From contig ONNR01000014.1 of assembly GCA_900319235.1 (NCBI GenBank), positions 1-64,000 of the forward strand: a DNA stretch of 64,000 nt. Direction: 5' to 3'. Below, in pieces: positions 1 through 9,342 of the stretch; position 1 is the first letter of the stretch; every line of letters begins with the position of its first letter. The notes beneath the pieces are model-generated. The model did no database searches and was not told where the DNA came from. It saw only the letters and a list, made by a program, of their open reading frames with translations. The stretch is from an uncultured Prevotellaceae bacterium. GTDB taxonomy: Bacteria > Bacteroidota > Bacteroidia > Bacteroidales > UBA3663. A program made the position numbers and the translations under genes.

Positions 1-40
1 AGAGATCGCTAGTAAACCCAAGTCAGGGTTAGGTCATAAA

Positions 41-99
41 ATGGTCAACTTTTACTAGGGTTATATCAAAAACCAGTCAACTTTTTTTAGGGGAGTACA
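41..99. repeat. Short direct repeat near window edge, possible IS-end remnant
   Basis: The motif GTCAACTTTT followed shortly by AGGG occurs twice, 32 bp apart, just inside the left edge. Repeated GTCAA-like boxes of this kind occur at the ends of some IS21-family elements, but no transposase is visible here. The call is a guess from the box pattern and the element, if real, would lie outside the window. Confidence 0.25.
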
Positions 100-147
100 T
101 TCAAAGCCTATTATATGATTGAAAAATTTTTTTTCTTTTTTGTTTTT

Positions 148-1926
148 TCATTTCTTCATCGCCTTCACCGTTCCATTGAGAGTAACCAGATAATGAGTAT
201 CCGTTTCGTGGAGATTCACTTTCGTGCGGTAGTCGATGCCATCAGGACTGCCGATGCAGGTGATCTGGTTGGAGCCATCGAGCAGCGACGACATTGGCAT
301 CTTATAGTGGTACACGAAATAATCATTGGAATAAAAATCATAGGACTGATATTCGAAAAAGAAGGTGTCGTTCCGGATGGCGAAAGGCTTGGTGAGCGGT
401 AGGTTGGGCTTGCCGACGTAAGAGACGTCCACGGGATCCCCCACAGGATAGCGATAGACCTTGCCCGATAGTCCGAAATAGACATAGCCCTTGTAGGTGC
501 CGCACATCTGGCAATCACTGGTCAGCCTCAAGCCCTCGCTGTTGCCGCTCGGTGAGATGTACGTTGTGTTGCCCCAGGAGCCGGTGTCAAGATGGTAGGT
601 GTAGAGCTTGTCCATCAAGAACATACGGAACGTATTCTCGTCCTCGAACCACGCCTTCGGCTCAGGATAGGTCAGCGTGGGGTCCTTCTCCCACTTCAGC
701 GAGGTGATGTCCTCCCACTTGCGTTCCTGGGTGTCGTAACGACGGAGGTAGCCTTTGACGGAGGACCAGGACCAGTACCAGATGTAGGCGTACCTGTTGT
801 CAACAGACAGCATTCTGTAGCCGGTGATGCCGATAGCGGGGTTGATCCTTGGCTGGAAGTCAACCCAGAGGGTTTCGAGATTGTATCCGTAAATCCTCTC
901 TCCATCGGTCGAACAGATGTACTTGCCGACACGACAGTTGGAATTCCCGTAACAGGAGCCCCATTTTTCCCAGGGTTTACGCTCAATGGTCAAATCACAT
1001 TCCGATGGAATCTTGATGCCGCGGTTGCCGTCGTAGCCTTCGATACGGAAGGTCTTACTGGTGATTCGCTCCGGATCACTGGGGACAGGAAGCATCACGG
1101 CACTGTCCTTGTCCTGGTAAATCGTTTGCGTGTAGGTGGAGAATACCCATTTTTCGGAGCAGAACGAATATTTCCCATCGGGGTCGGCGTTGGAATAGTA
1201 GATGGTGAACGTCTCGCCGAGATTGATGTGCTGCGATGAGATGCCGTCGATCTGCAAGCCCTTGACATTAACCTCAATGGGGTAGTAAGCAGCATATTGC
1301 CTGAGTTTCAGGTTGTGGGTGCCATAGACGTTGCACTTCACGCCACTTGCCACAATGCTGTCGTGATAGCATTTCAACCTTGCTCCGCTGGTGTCGAGGC
1401 CCTCGGTGCCGCTGATGGAGATGGCGCCGCCCGATGTGGAGAAGTTACTGCCGAAGACGCGTAGCGTACCCTTGTTGCCCGTCGGCTCGTCGAAGTCGAA
1501 ACGTGCCGACTCGATCTGGATGACATTGGTGCCGGGGACGACCAAGGTCTGCTCATCGCTGCGGAAAGTGCCGAGTTCGGTGCGGATGAAGGCGCAGGCG
1601 GTGATGACGTCGTTGGCGTAGACATTCAGGCCCGTGTCGGTGTAGGTGTAGGGCTCGAAGGCATGGATCGTGAAGATGTCGATGCGCGATGCGCTATTGT
1701 ATTCATGATTAGTATTTTTGTCCTGATATCTCTGGACGATGCCCACTTCCTGGATGCTGATGCCCGAAGCGTTTTCGACGATCACCTCATAATGCGGATT
1801 GTCACCGTCGAGCGACATCTTCAGGGCGATATGGAGCTGCGGGAAACTGGTCAGTTCGGCATCGGCACATCCCGTCAGGAGCGCTGCTGAAAGAACGAGG
1901 AGTGAGAGAAACCAATTAGTTTTCAT
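148..1926 (-). CDS. TIG-like domain surface lipoprotein, function unknown
   Basis: A 592-residue exported protein of unknown function. The N-terminus is a lipoprotein signal with lipobox LLTGC, so Cys20 should be lipidated. I chose the ATG at 1926 because AAGGAAC lies about 8 bases upstream; an in-frame ATG at 1944 would precede and overlap that site. Residues of about 115-200 look like an IPT/TIG immunoglobulin-like fold. The C-terminal half is rich in Tyr/Trp strands resembling beta-propeller (Kelch-like) blades, which would suit ligand binding at the cell surface. It lies about 50 bp downstream of the gene at 1976-3124 and is probably co-transcribed with it. The domain calls are from pattern only. 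Confidence 0.7.
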   Translation of the reverse strand: MKTNWFLSLLVLSAALLTGCADAELTSFPQLHIALKMSLDGDNPHYEVIVENASGISIQEVGIVQRYQDKNTNHEYNSASRIDIFTIHAFEPYTYTDTGLNVYANDVITACAFIRTELGTFRSDEQTLVVPGTNVIQIESARFDFDEPTGNKGTLRVFGSNFSTSGGAISISGTEGLDTSGARLKCYHDSIVASGVKCNVYGTHNLKLRQYAAYYPIEVNVKGLQIDGISSQHINLGETFTIYYSNADPDGKYSFCSEKWVFSTYTQTIYQDKDSAVMLPVPSDPERITSKTFRIEGYDGNRGIKIPSECDLTIERKPWEKWGSCYGNSNCRVGKYICSTDGERIYGYNLETLWVDFQPRINPAIGITGYRMLSVDNRYAYIWYWSWSSVKGYLRRYDTQERKWEDITSLKWEKDPTLTYPEPKAWFEDENTFRMFLMDKLYTYHLDTGSWGNTTYISPSGNSEGLRLTSDCQMCGTYKGYVYFGLSGKVYRYPVGDPVDVSYVGKPNLPLTKPFAIRNDTFFFEYQSYDFYSNDYFVYHYKMPMSSLLDGSNQITCIGSPDGIDYRTKVNLHETDTHYLVTLNGTVKAMKK

Positions 1927-1975
1927 AGTGATGTTCCTTGTCAAAATGGTTTATTCTTCTTCGAGGGTTGGCTGA

Positions 1976-3124
1976 TCAGAGGTTATAGGCGACCTGCAGC
2001 ATGCCACCGATGCGGCCGACGCTGCCCAGTTCCCAGATGAACCGGCCCGAGAAATAGAGGGAATGATAGCGCGAATACTGCCATTCGACGCCAAAGCCTG
2101 CCAGAACAGCGAACGAGATGGCGGGAACGGACTCCTCGCCAACTTCTTCCTTCAGGAAATTGATGTTCCGGCGATAGTCCAGATAGCTCAGGAGGTCGCG
2201 ATGGAAGTACCTGTAGTCCATCGAACGCCTGAGGTTGAAGGAAGCCTGTGCTCCCAATTCGTAATAGGGCAGCAGTCGCGAGGGGCGGGTGATGGATGTG
2301 TAGCGAAGCATCTGGGGCAACGAGAGCGACGTGACGTTGTAGGCGACGTCGCTATAGAGCGCCGTTTCGGACGAGAGGGAGCCGTTGGCGGCGTATTTCT
2401 CGAATGTGAGTTCGGGGTGATAGGATAGCCCGAACAGGAGCGGAATGTCGGCAAAGACGCCTGGCGCGACGCTCACGGCGAAGTCCATCGTGTAGCCCTC
2501 GGCGAGCACCTTGGTCAAAGGCAGGGCGAGGTGCACGCCCCACTTGAAGCGCGGCACGTGGGAGGCATAGCCCGACAGGGCAAGGCGATGGGCATCCTGG
2601 AATGCTTCGGGCGTGGGAGGAAGGTGGTCGAAATAGGCTCGTGCCTCGGGATCCTGGGCGATGGGATAGGAGAGCAGCAGGGTGTGAAGGGGCGAGACAT
2701 AGCCCGTGGCGGGATCGTCGGCGAGCGGGTAGAGCTGCTTTTCGCCGTTCTTCTGCACGTAATAGATGGGATGGCGCGCGGCCTCATCGTCGTAATAGAC
2801 AAAGAAGAAGAGACTGTCCTGATAGGTGCCGACGCGATGCAGGAAGAGGTGCTTGGTTTCGCCGGCATATTCGAAGGTGTGGCTGACATACATGCCGCGT
2901 GAAGAAAGCTGGTAGCCGATGGCATTGTCGGGGGTGAGCACCAGGGGCTTGTTGTCGAGCTTGCTTGTGCAGGAGAGAGAGAACTGCCGCTGGTAGGGAT
3001 CGGTCTCCACAATTGCCCTGATGGGAACGGGGCTGATGTTTCCTACCGAGTCGGGAAACAGGGCTCGCTGTGCCGAGAGTGAGGAGCACAGAAGGAAGAA
3101 CAAGAGAGAGAGTCGTATTTTCAT
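1976..3124 (-). CDS. Secreted protein with outer-membrane beta-barrel-like C-terminus
   Basis: A 382-residue protein with a clear signal peptide ending near SLSAQ. The C-terminal half has alternating aromatic/hydrophobic strands and ends in a VAYNL-type strand, as in Bacteroidetes outer-membrane barrels of the PorT/OmpW-like size class. The first half is a mixed beta domain that I do not recognise. It is the first gene of a two-gene minus-strand unit with the lipoprotein at 148-1926 and is served by the promoter at 3157-3188. The pair may form a surface complex of barrel plus lipoprotein, which is an inference from gene order. Confidence 0.6.
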   Translation of the reverse strand: MKIRLSLLFFLLCSSLSAQRALFPDSVGNISPVPIRAIVETDPYQRQFSLSCTSKLDNKPLVLTPDNAIGYQLSSRGMYVSHTFEYAGETKHLFLHRVGTYQDSLFFFVYYDDEAARHPIYYVQKNGEKQLYPLADDPATGYVSPLHTLLLSYPIAQDPEARAYFDHLPPTPEAFQDAHRLALSGYASHVPRFKWGVHLALPLTKVLAEGYTMDFAVSVAPGVFADIPLLFGLSYHPELTFEKYAANGSLSSETALYSDVAYNVTSLSLPQMLRYTSITRPSRLLPYYELGAQASFNLRRSMDYRYFHRDLLSYLDYRRNINFLKEEVGEESVPAISFAVLAGFGVEWQYSRYHSLYFSGRFIWELGSVGRIGGMLQVAYNL

Positions 3125-3156
3125 GACAGGTCAGATAATTGTATGGATACTCGCTG

Positions 3157-3188
3157 CAAAGATACGAACAAATGCATTTCGTTCCAAA
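3157..3188 (-). promoter_or_regulatory. Bacteroidetes-type promoter for the 1976-3124 gene
   Basis: On the minus strand a -33 TTTG is followed after exactly 20 bases by the -7 box TATCTTTG. This matches the Bacteroidetes primary sigma factor consensus. It lies about 33 bp upstream of the start codon and is divergent from the promoter of the gene at 3359. Confidence 0.75.
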
Positions 3189-3311
3189 TTTTTCGGCAAT
3201 ATTTTATGCCAAATTCAAAGTTCAAGTGTCATTTCGGCAAATAACGATGCAATAATTGTGAAAAATAATGATTATCCCTTTTGTTTGATTTCACGATTAG
3301 ACTTTTGTCAT

Positions 3312-3319
3312 TATCTTTG
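3312..3319 (+). promoter_or_regulatory. -7 box (TATCTTTG) for the DUF3857 cluster
   Basis: TATCTTTG lies about 40 bp before the ATG at 3359. A TTTG is found 24 bases further upstream, longer than the usual 19-20, so the -33 element is uncertain. Confidence 0.5.
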
Positions 3320-3358
3320 CCGAGTTAATTTACCTTATTTTTTTTCTTTCAGAGTACA

Positions 3359-5341
3359 ATGAAGCATTTCCTTTTGATTCTGCTTTCTCTCATCCTGCCA
3401 TTGGAAGTTGTGGCCCTGGATGTGAACAAGAAGTTCGGTGCTCCTACCGCAGAGGAGATGTCGATGACCGTGTATGAGGATGACCCCGAAGCTGCGGCCG
3501 TGATTCTCTATAGCCATACGGAGGCAAAGTTTGAACAGGTGGGTGAATCTAATTTCGGAATCGTCTATAAGGTAAAAGAGCGCATCAAAATCCTTAAGCC
3601 GGAAGGCATCGAGCAGGGCGATGTGAAGGTAGTCTTCTACGACCCCGCGAAGGAGACGCGCGATGAACGCGTGTCGCGCATCAAGGCCACATCGTACAAC
3701 CTGGAAGGCGGGAAGGTGGTGAGTTCGAAGATGACCAATGACCTGAAGAGCAAGGAACGCATCAACGACAAGTATTGCCAAGTGAAATTCTCGATCCCCA
3801 ATGTCAAGGTGGGGTCGGTGATCGAATATGAATACGAACGCCACAGCGACTATTATTTCACCATCAGCGACTGGTATGCCCAGAGCCAGGAGATGCCCGT
3901 CTTCTACACCGAATATACCCTGGTGATTCCTGCATGGTTCAATTTCCATGTCGAAAACAGCGGCATCATCCTGCTCGACCAGGATGTTGACATCACGTCA
4001 TTCACATTCGCGACATCGAAGGGTTCGGCTACGGTACAGGCTGGCGTGAACAAGTTCTTCGGCTCCCGTCTGCCCGTGGTCAAGGATGATGACTGGGTAT
4101 ATTGCGTGGAGGACTTCCTGACAAAGGTGGTGCATGACCTCAACTGGATAGAATTCCCCAACAGCGGGCGCAGAAGCTTCACGACGACATGGGAGAAGGT
4201 CGATAGCGTGCTGATGCAGGATGAGGACTTCGGCAAGTTCTACAAGATGAACAATCCATTGGCAAAGGAACAGGCCGCCCTCAATCTGCCCGACACCCTC
4301 CCGGTGAAGGAGCGCACTGCCCGGCTTCGGGAACTGCTGAAGAGCAACTTCGCGTGGAACGGCAACTTCGGAATCTATGCCGTCGGGGAACGAAAACTGC
4401 AAAAGGAACGCACGGCCAACAGTGCCACGCTGAACTTTGCCCTGAGGAGCATGCTGCGCGATGCCAACATACAGGCTTATCCCGTCGTGATGAGCCGTCG
4501 TACGCGCGGACGTCTGCCCCAGCTGCATCCCAGTGGAGAGTCGCTCAACACGATGTGCCTGCAGGTGATCGGCGAAGATGGCGAGCCCTTCTATATCGAT
4601 GCTGCTGCCCCAGGTTGTCCCGTGGGTGTGCTGCCCGACAATCTGCTCGTGGAGCGAGCCCGCGTGATTCGAGGTGAGAACTCGGCCGAATGGGTTGACC
4701 TGACTCATGTCAGCTCCGGCCAGATTTCCTCGTTCTCGAGGGGAATGCTATCGGCTGATGGCCGGTTGGAGGGGACACGTGATGTGGATTATCACGACAA
4801 TTCCTCGGTCGTGTTCCGTCGCAACTTCTTTACGACAAAGGACAGCACGGATTTTGTCCAGAAGATTGCCAATCGCAATAAGGTGGAGATTGAAGAATAT
4901 CATGTCAGCGATGTCAAAGGGTACGGCCCGGTGGTAAGGGAGAACATCAGATTCTCACGTTCCTGCGAGAACGATGGAGAACACATCTATCTGAATCCAT
5001 TCCTGTTCGCCGATATGGAGTCACCGTTCAAGGCCGAGGAGCGTGTCCTGCCCGTCGAATTCCCCTATGCCGTGCGTGAACGCCACGTCATCCAGATTGA
5101 TCTGCCGGAAGGCTATGAGGTGGAGGAATTGCCACAATCAATCCAGGTGAAGATGACCGATGGCGGCATGAACTGCCGCATAATGACGAGTCTGGCAGGC
5201 CGGAAACTCAATATCCAAATCAGTTATAACCGCCAATCCATGTTGTATCCCAATGAGTATTATCCCTCGTTGCGCGACTTCTGGTCGAAGCTTGAGTCGA
5301 AGTGCAACGAAATGATTGTGCTCAAGAAAATTCAACAATAG
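3359..5341 (+). CDS. DUF3857 / transglutaminase-like secreted protein, catalytic residues lost
   Basis: A 660-residue exported protein with a signal peptide of about 19 residues, an N-terminal DUF3857 beta domain (about 20-230) and a transglutaminase-like core (about 300-430). In the active-site region the motif aligned with GDCK of the third gene (7504-9342) reads ANSA, so Ser355 replaces the Cys, and the His of NHV is Thr398. An Asp (Asp414) remains at the third position. It should therefore fold like a transglutaminase or peptidase but not act as a thiol enzyme. A C-terminal beta domain follows. It is closely similar to the next gene and probably arose by duplication. The role is unknown; binding or scaffolding is an inference. 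Confidence 0.75.
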   Translation: MKHFLLILLSLILPLEVVALDVNKKFGAPTAEEMSMTVYEDDPEAAAVILYSHTEAKFEQVGESNFGIVYKVKERIKILKPEGIEQGDVKVVFYDPAKETRDERVSRIKATSYNLEGGKVVSSKMTNDLKSKERINDKYCQVKFSIPNVKVGSVIEYEYERHSDYYFTISDWYAQSQEMPVFYTEYTLVIPAWFNFHVENSGIILLDQDVDITSFTFATSKGSATVQAGVNKFFGSRLPVVKDDDWVYCVEDFLTKVVHDLNWIEFPNSGRRSFTTTWEKVDSVLMQDEDFGKFYKMNNPLAKEQAALNLPDTLPVKERTARLRELLKSNFAWNGNFGIYAVGERKLQKERTANSATLNFALRSMLRDANIQAYPVVMSRRTRGRLPQLHPSGESLNTMCLQVIGEDGEPFYIDAAAPGCPVGVLPDNLLVERARVIRGENSAEWVDLTHVSSGQISSFSRGMLSADGRLEGTRDVDYHDNSSVVFRRNFFTTKDSTDFVQKIANRNKVEIEEYHVSDVKGYGPVVRENIRFSRSCENDGEHIYLNPFLFADMESPFKAEERVLPVEFPYAVRERHVIQIDLPEGYEVEELPQSIQVKMTDGGMNCRIMTSLAGRKLNIQISYNRQSMLYPNEYYPSLRDFWSKLESKCNEMIVLKKIQQ

Positions 5342-5353
5342 TTTCTTTTTTAA

Positions 5354-5475
5354 ATAACACGAATTATCACGAATTAGACACGAATTTATCATGAATTATT
5401 ATTGTTCTGACCGTCATACTTCAAAAATAAAATTTATGACCAATTCGTGATCAATTTATGAACATTCGTGTAAAA
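5354..5475. repeat. CACGAATT intergenic repeats in both orientations
   Basis: The spacer between the first two DUF3857 genes carries ACACGAATTATCACGAATT-like units near 5357-5397 and the reverse complement (AATTCGTGAT, CATTCGTGT) at 5442-5471, so it can form a stem. Related units recur near 26873 and 33081. The rest of the spacer is A+T rich with no visible gene. Confidence 0.6.
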
Positions 5476-5515
5476 ATAGAATTCAACAACGAATTAACGT
5501 AAATTTTTCAGTAGT

Positions 5516-7507
5516 ATGTCAGTAAATGTCTCATCTTTCAAAATTCCCTTGATTCTGCTTGCTCTCATCCCTTCAATGGAGGTTGTTGCCCTGGATGTAA
5601 ACAAGAAGTTCGGCAAGCCTACCGACGAAGAGATGTCGATGACCGTCTATGCCCCCGATCCCGACGCGGATGCGGTGAAGCTATATAGCAATACCGACGT
5701 GCAGTTCGATTTCATGGTCGATGACTTTTGGGTGGTCTATCGCGTGAAGGAGCGCGTGAAGGTCCTCAAGCCCGAGGGCGCTTCGGCTGCCGATGTGACG
5801 ATAGTGTTCTACGATCCGCAGGGTTCGTCGAACGGCGACCGCATCTCGGGCGTCAAGGGTTCGGCCTACAACCTGGAGGACGGCAAGGTGGTGCGCTCGA
5901 AACTCACCGGAGACCTCAAGAGCAAGGAGCGCGTGGACAAGTACTATAGCCAGGTGAAGTTCTCGATCCCGAATGTCAAGGTCGGCACGGTGATCGAATA
6001 CGAGTTCCAGCGACAGAGCCCCTACATCTATACCATCTCCGACTGGGATGCCCAGTGCGAGATGCCCGTGTTCTTCACCGAATACACCATCACCATCCCC
6101 GAATGGTTCAACTTCAGCACCGAGATGCGCGGCCGCGCCACTGTCGTGGCTTCGCGCAAGGACGACACCTACAAGGTGGTTCTGCCCGATGGACTGCTGA
6201 CCTGTACGTCCACCGTCCATCACTTCGAAGGCAGAGAGCTGCCTGCGGTCAAGGACGACGACTACGTGTGGTGCGTCGAGGACTTCATGACCAAGGTGGA
6301 GCACGACCTGCGTTCGATCAGCATCAGCGGCGGCTACTACAAGAACTTCCAAAGCACGTGGGAGGACGTCGACAAGATGCTGATGGGCGATGAGGACTTC
6401 GGAAAGTACTTCAACATGGACAACCCGCTGGCAAAGGAACAGGCCGACCTCAAGCTGGATGGACTTACTGCCAGGGAGAAGACCGAGAAGCTCCGCGACC
6501 TGCTGCTGGCCTATTATACCTGGGACCAGAGCTATGGTCTCTACAGCATTTCGCCCAGGAAACTGCAGAAGGAGGGCACAGCCAACAGCTGCACGCTCAA
6601 CTTCGCCCTGATGAGCATGCTGCGTGATGCAGGAATCACAGCCTGCCCCGTAGTGCTGAGCCGCAGGACCAAGGGACGTCTGCCCTATGCCCATGCGAGT
6701 GTAGCTGCGCTGAATACGATGGTGCTGGCTGTGGCCGACGCTGCCGACAGCACGGTGTTCTATGTCGATGCTGCCGCCAAGGGTTATCCTGTGGGCACCC
6801 TGACTGCCAATGAACTGGTGGACCGCGGACGAATGCTCAACAAGGCAGGCAACGCCAGCTGGGTGGATCTGCGCAACTGCTGCGACGGCAAGTTCATCAC
6901 CTCGGCCAAGGCAACCATCACTCCCGACGGAATGCTGCAGGGCAGCTACAATGCCGTCTATCACGGCGTAGCTGCAGGTCATTATCGAGACATCTATCGT
7001 GACGTGACCGACAGCGTGGCCTATGTCGAGCATTTCGCCACTTCGAACAATGTCGAGATCGACTCGTTTGAACTGACGGGAATTGATTCGAACAGCGACG
7101 AGGTGAAGGAGGACCTCACGTTCAGCCGCAGTCTCAACACCGACGACGAGCACATCTACCTCAACCCGTTCCTCTTCATCGATGCGACCAACCCCTTCAA
7201 GGCCGAAACGCGTGACCTGCCCGTCGAATTCATGTACAATGCGATGAATCGTCACACCATCCAGCTCACCCTGCCCGAGGGCTATGTGGTAGAGGAGCTG
7301 CCTTCGTCGTTCACGCTGGTGATGCCCAACGAGGATATGAATGCACGTTTGCGTGTGCGCCAATCGGGCAATACGCTTGTGATCAACTACAATTTCAGTC
7401 GCAAGACCCTGCTCTACGACACCGATAATTATTCCTATCTGCGTGACTTCTGGGCCACGGCTGAGCTGAAGCTCGGCGAGATGATAGTTTTGAAGAAGCA
7501 GCCATGA
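5516..7507 (+). CDS. DUF3857 / transglutaminase-like secreted protein, catalytic residues lost
   Basis: A 663-residue paralogue of the preceding gene, alike from the signal peptide through LDVNKKFG to the C-terminal MIVLKK. It has DUF3857 (about 25-240) and a transglutaminase-like core (about 300-430). The active-site motif is ANSC: Ser358 occupies the nucleophile position, with a Cys at the next residue (359), and the usual His is Thr401. Asp418 is retained. Classical thiol catalysis looks lost, although the adjacent Cys359 leaves room for doubt. The stop overlaps the next start by 4 bp (ATGA at 7504), which suggests translational coupling. Function unknown. Confidence 0.75.
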   Translation: MSVNVSSFKIPLILLALIPSMEVVALDVNKKFGKPTDEEMSMTVYAPDPDADAVKLYSNTDVQFDFMVDDFWVVYRVKERVKVLKPEGASAADVTIVFYDPQGSSNGDRISGVKGSAYNLEDGKVVRSKLTGDLKSKERVDKYYSQVKFSIPNVKVGTVIEYEFQRQSPYIYTISDWDAQCEMPVFFTEYTITIPEWFNFSTEMRGRATVVASRKDDTYKVVLPDGLLTCTSTVHHFEGRELPAVKDDDYVWCVEDFMTKVEHDLRSISISGGYYKNFQSTWEDVDKMLMGDEDFGKYFNMDNPLAKEQADLKLDGLTAREKTEKLRDLLLAYYTWDQSYGLYSISPRKLQKEGTANSCTLNFALMSMLRDAGITACPVVLSRRTKGRLPYAHASVAALNTMVLAVADAADSTVFYVDAAAKGYPVGTLTANELVDRGRMLNKAGNASWVDLRNCCDGKFITSAKATITPDGMLQGSYNAVYHGVAAGHYRDIYRDVTDSVAYVEHFATSNNVEIDSFELTGIDSNSDEVKEDLTFSRSLNTDDEHIYLNPFLFIDATNPFKAETRDLPVEFMYNAMNRHTIQLTLPEGYVVEELPSSFTLVMPNEDMNARLRVRQSGNTLVINYNFSRKTLLYDTDNYSYLRDFWATAELKLGEMIVLKKQP

Positions 7508-9342
7508 GAAGACTTCTGTTCTCTTTGCTTGTGGGCGGATGCCTGATTTCGCAAAATGCTGATGCGCAGGTGGCTACAATCGTGGAGTCGAACACCGAAT
7601 TCGAATGTACCGGTGCCAAGACTGCTACCCTGCGTGAGCGTCGTGTGATCGTGATTCACAATGCACATGGCGACGACCTCGCCATCTTCCACTGCTGGTG
7701 CGGCCCTGGTGATGACCTGAGCCGCTTCAGCGGAGAGGTCGCGGATGCACAGGGCAAGGTCATCAAGAAGATCAAGAAAAGCGAACTGACGCGAAGCGAA
7801 TATTCCACCGAGTTCAAGTCGGACGACTTCTTCTACTATTATCAGTACAGTCCCATTTCCTATCCCGTCACCGTGACCTACGAATGGGAGGAGAAGTTCA
7901 CGGGCGGGCTTCGTGCCTATCCTCCGTTCGCTCCCCAGGCAAGGTATGAGGTGGATGTGCGCGAGGCGAGCTATCGCTTCATCGCGACACCCGAAAATAC
8001 CATGCGATGGCATGCACGCAACTTCGAACCCGAAGTCGTGACACGTGAGGAAGGAGGCAAGAAGATCACGGAATTCAAGCTGGAGAATCTGCCTGCCGTG
8101 AAGCGCTACACCTATGCCCAGGATCTGGACGAGCAGGTGCCTGCCGTTGTCTTTTCGCCACTTTCGTTCACGATGGAAGGCTATCCCTGCGACATGACCA
8201 ACTGGGAAACCTTCGGCAAATGGGTCTATAACCTCCAGCAGGGGCGTGACATCCTGCCCGAAGCCATCCGACAGAAGGTGCAAGCTCTGACCGACACCTG
8301 CACTTCCGACCGAAGCAAGGTGGGCGTGCTGCGACAGTTCATGGGCGAAAATACGCGATATATCAGCATCCAACTGGGCATCGGCGGCTATCAGACAATG
8401 ACCGTGGATGACGTGGTGAAGAAGGGGATGGGCGACTGCAAGGCGCTGACCAACTACTTCTGCGCCTTGCTTGGCGAAGTGGGTATTCCCGCACATTATG
8501 CCCTGATCTCGACCGAATACAAGGATTTGTTCCCCGACTTCCCGAATTTCAGCCAACTCAATCACGTGGTTGCGCACGTGCCATTGCCGGGCGATACGCT
8601 TTGGGTGGAATGCACCAATCCGCGTGTCCCCTTCGACTTCCGACCCTCCAACTGGGCAGGCCACGAGGCGCTGCTCATCACTGCCGATGGCGGCAAGCTG
8701 ACGCGCGTGCCGGTCATTCCCGATGAGGAAAACACCGAGCAGAATAAGATTCGAATTGCCCTCGAGGCAAATGGAAATGCAGTCGTTAGCTGGCAGGGTG
8801 TGGAACAGAACCGTTGCTTCGAACACGACCTGCCATTGGCGCTGATGAGTGCAAGCGAACAGCGCAAGACCATCCTCGAATCGTTCAGAATGCCCAAGGC
8901 GTCAATCTCCGATCTGAACATCAAGTCGGAAGGTAAGCAGCTGTTCTTCAACATGGAGGCCACAAGCGTGGGCTTTGGACGTGTGAGCGGATCGCGCATC
9001 TTTATCCCGTTCTCCATTCATCCGTATTCGGCACTTCGCAATCCGAAGGAACAGGCACACGTGATAGACCTGGAGAATGTGGGATACACTTCGACCGACA
9101 GCATCACCATGGTGCTGCCCGAAGGCTATGCCATCGAGTCGGTTCCGAAAACCCAGGTTGTGATGTCGGAGTTCGGCAGTTATACGTTGGAAAGCCAAGT
9201 GGAAGGCAACGAAGTGAAACTTGTCACCACGTTCAAGATCAAGAGTGGAGTCTATTCCGCCGAACTTTTCGAGCAATGGGTTGCATTCCGCAAGGCGGTG
9301 TCGTCGGCCTGCAATGGTACGGTGATTATCAAGAAGGAGTGA
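7504..9342 (+). CDS. DUF3857 / transglutaminase-like protein with intact Cys-His pair
   Basis: A 612-residue exported protein with a signal peptide ending near QNADAQ, a DUF3857 domain (about 30-215) and a transglutaminase/protease-like core. It keeps Cys312 in GDCK and His354 in NHV; the third position is Glu369 (WVECTNP), where Asp is more usual. It is therefore the only one of the three neighbours likely to be an active thiol enzyme, either cross-linking or hydrolysing. The start is fixed by the 4-bp ATGA overlap with the upstream gene, so the three proteins may be made in proportion and act together. Its 3' end overlaps the convergent tilS by 14 bp. Confidence 0.75.
   Translation: MRRLLFSLLVGGCLISQNADAQVATIVESNTEFECTGAKTATLRERRVIVIHNAHGDDLAIFHCWCGPGDDLSRFSGEVADAQGKVIKKIKKSELTRSEYSTEFKSDDFFYYYQYSPISYPVTVTYEWEEKFTGGLRAYPPFAPQARYEVDVREASYRFIATPENTMRWHARNFEPEVVTREEGGKKITEFKLENLPAVKRYTYAQDLDEQVPAVVFSPLSFTMEGYPCDMTNWETFGKWVYNLQQGRDILPEAIRQKVQALTDTCTSDRSKVGVLRQFMGENTRYISIQLGIGGYQTMTVDDVVKKGMGDCKALTNYFCALLGEVGIPAHYALISTEYKDLFPDFPNFSQLNHVVAHVPLPGDTLWVECTNPRVPFDFRPSNWAGHEALLITADGGKLTRVPVIPDEENTEQNKIRIALEANGNAVVSWQGVEQNRCFEHDLPLALMSASEQRKTILESFRMPKASISDLNIKSEGKQLFFNMEATSVGFGRVSGSRIFIPFSIHPYSALRNPKEQAHVIDLENVGYTSTDSITMVLPEGYAIESVPKTQVVMSEFGSYTLESQVEGNEVKLVTTFKIKSGVYSAELFEQWVAFRKAVSSACNGTVIIKKE

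Noticed and set aside
5681-7363. Long open frame on the opposite strand of the second DUF3857 gene
   Set aside because: It is the antisense shadow of a gene with strong codon structure. Its protein has no recognisable domain or signal and is rich in His and Val typical of reverse-frame translation. The same applies to 7435-8826 (-), 31955-33106 (-) and 19317-20423 (-).
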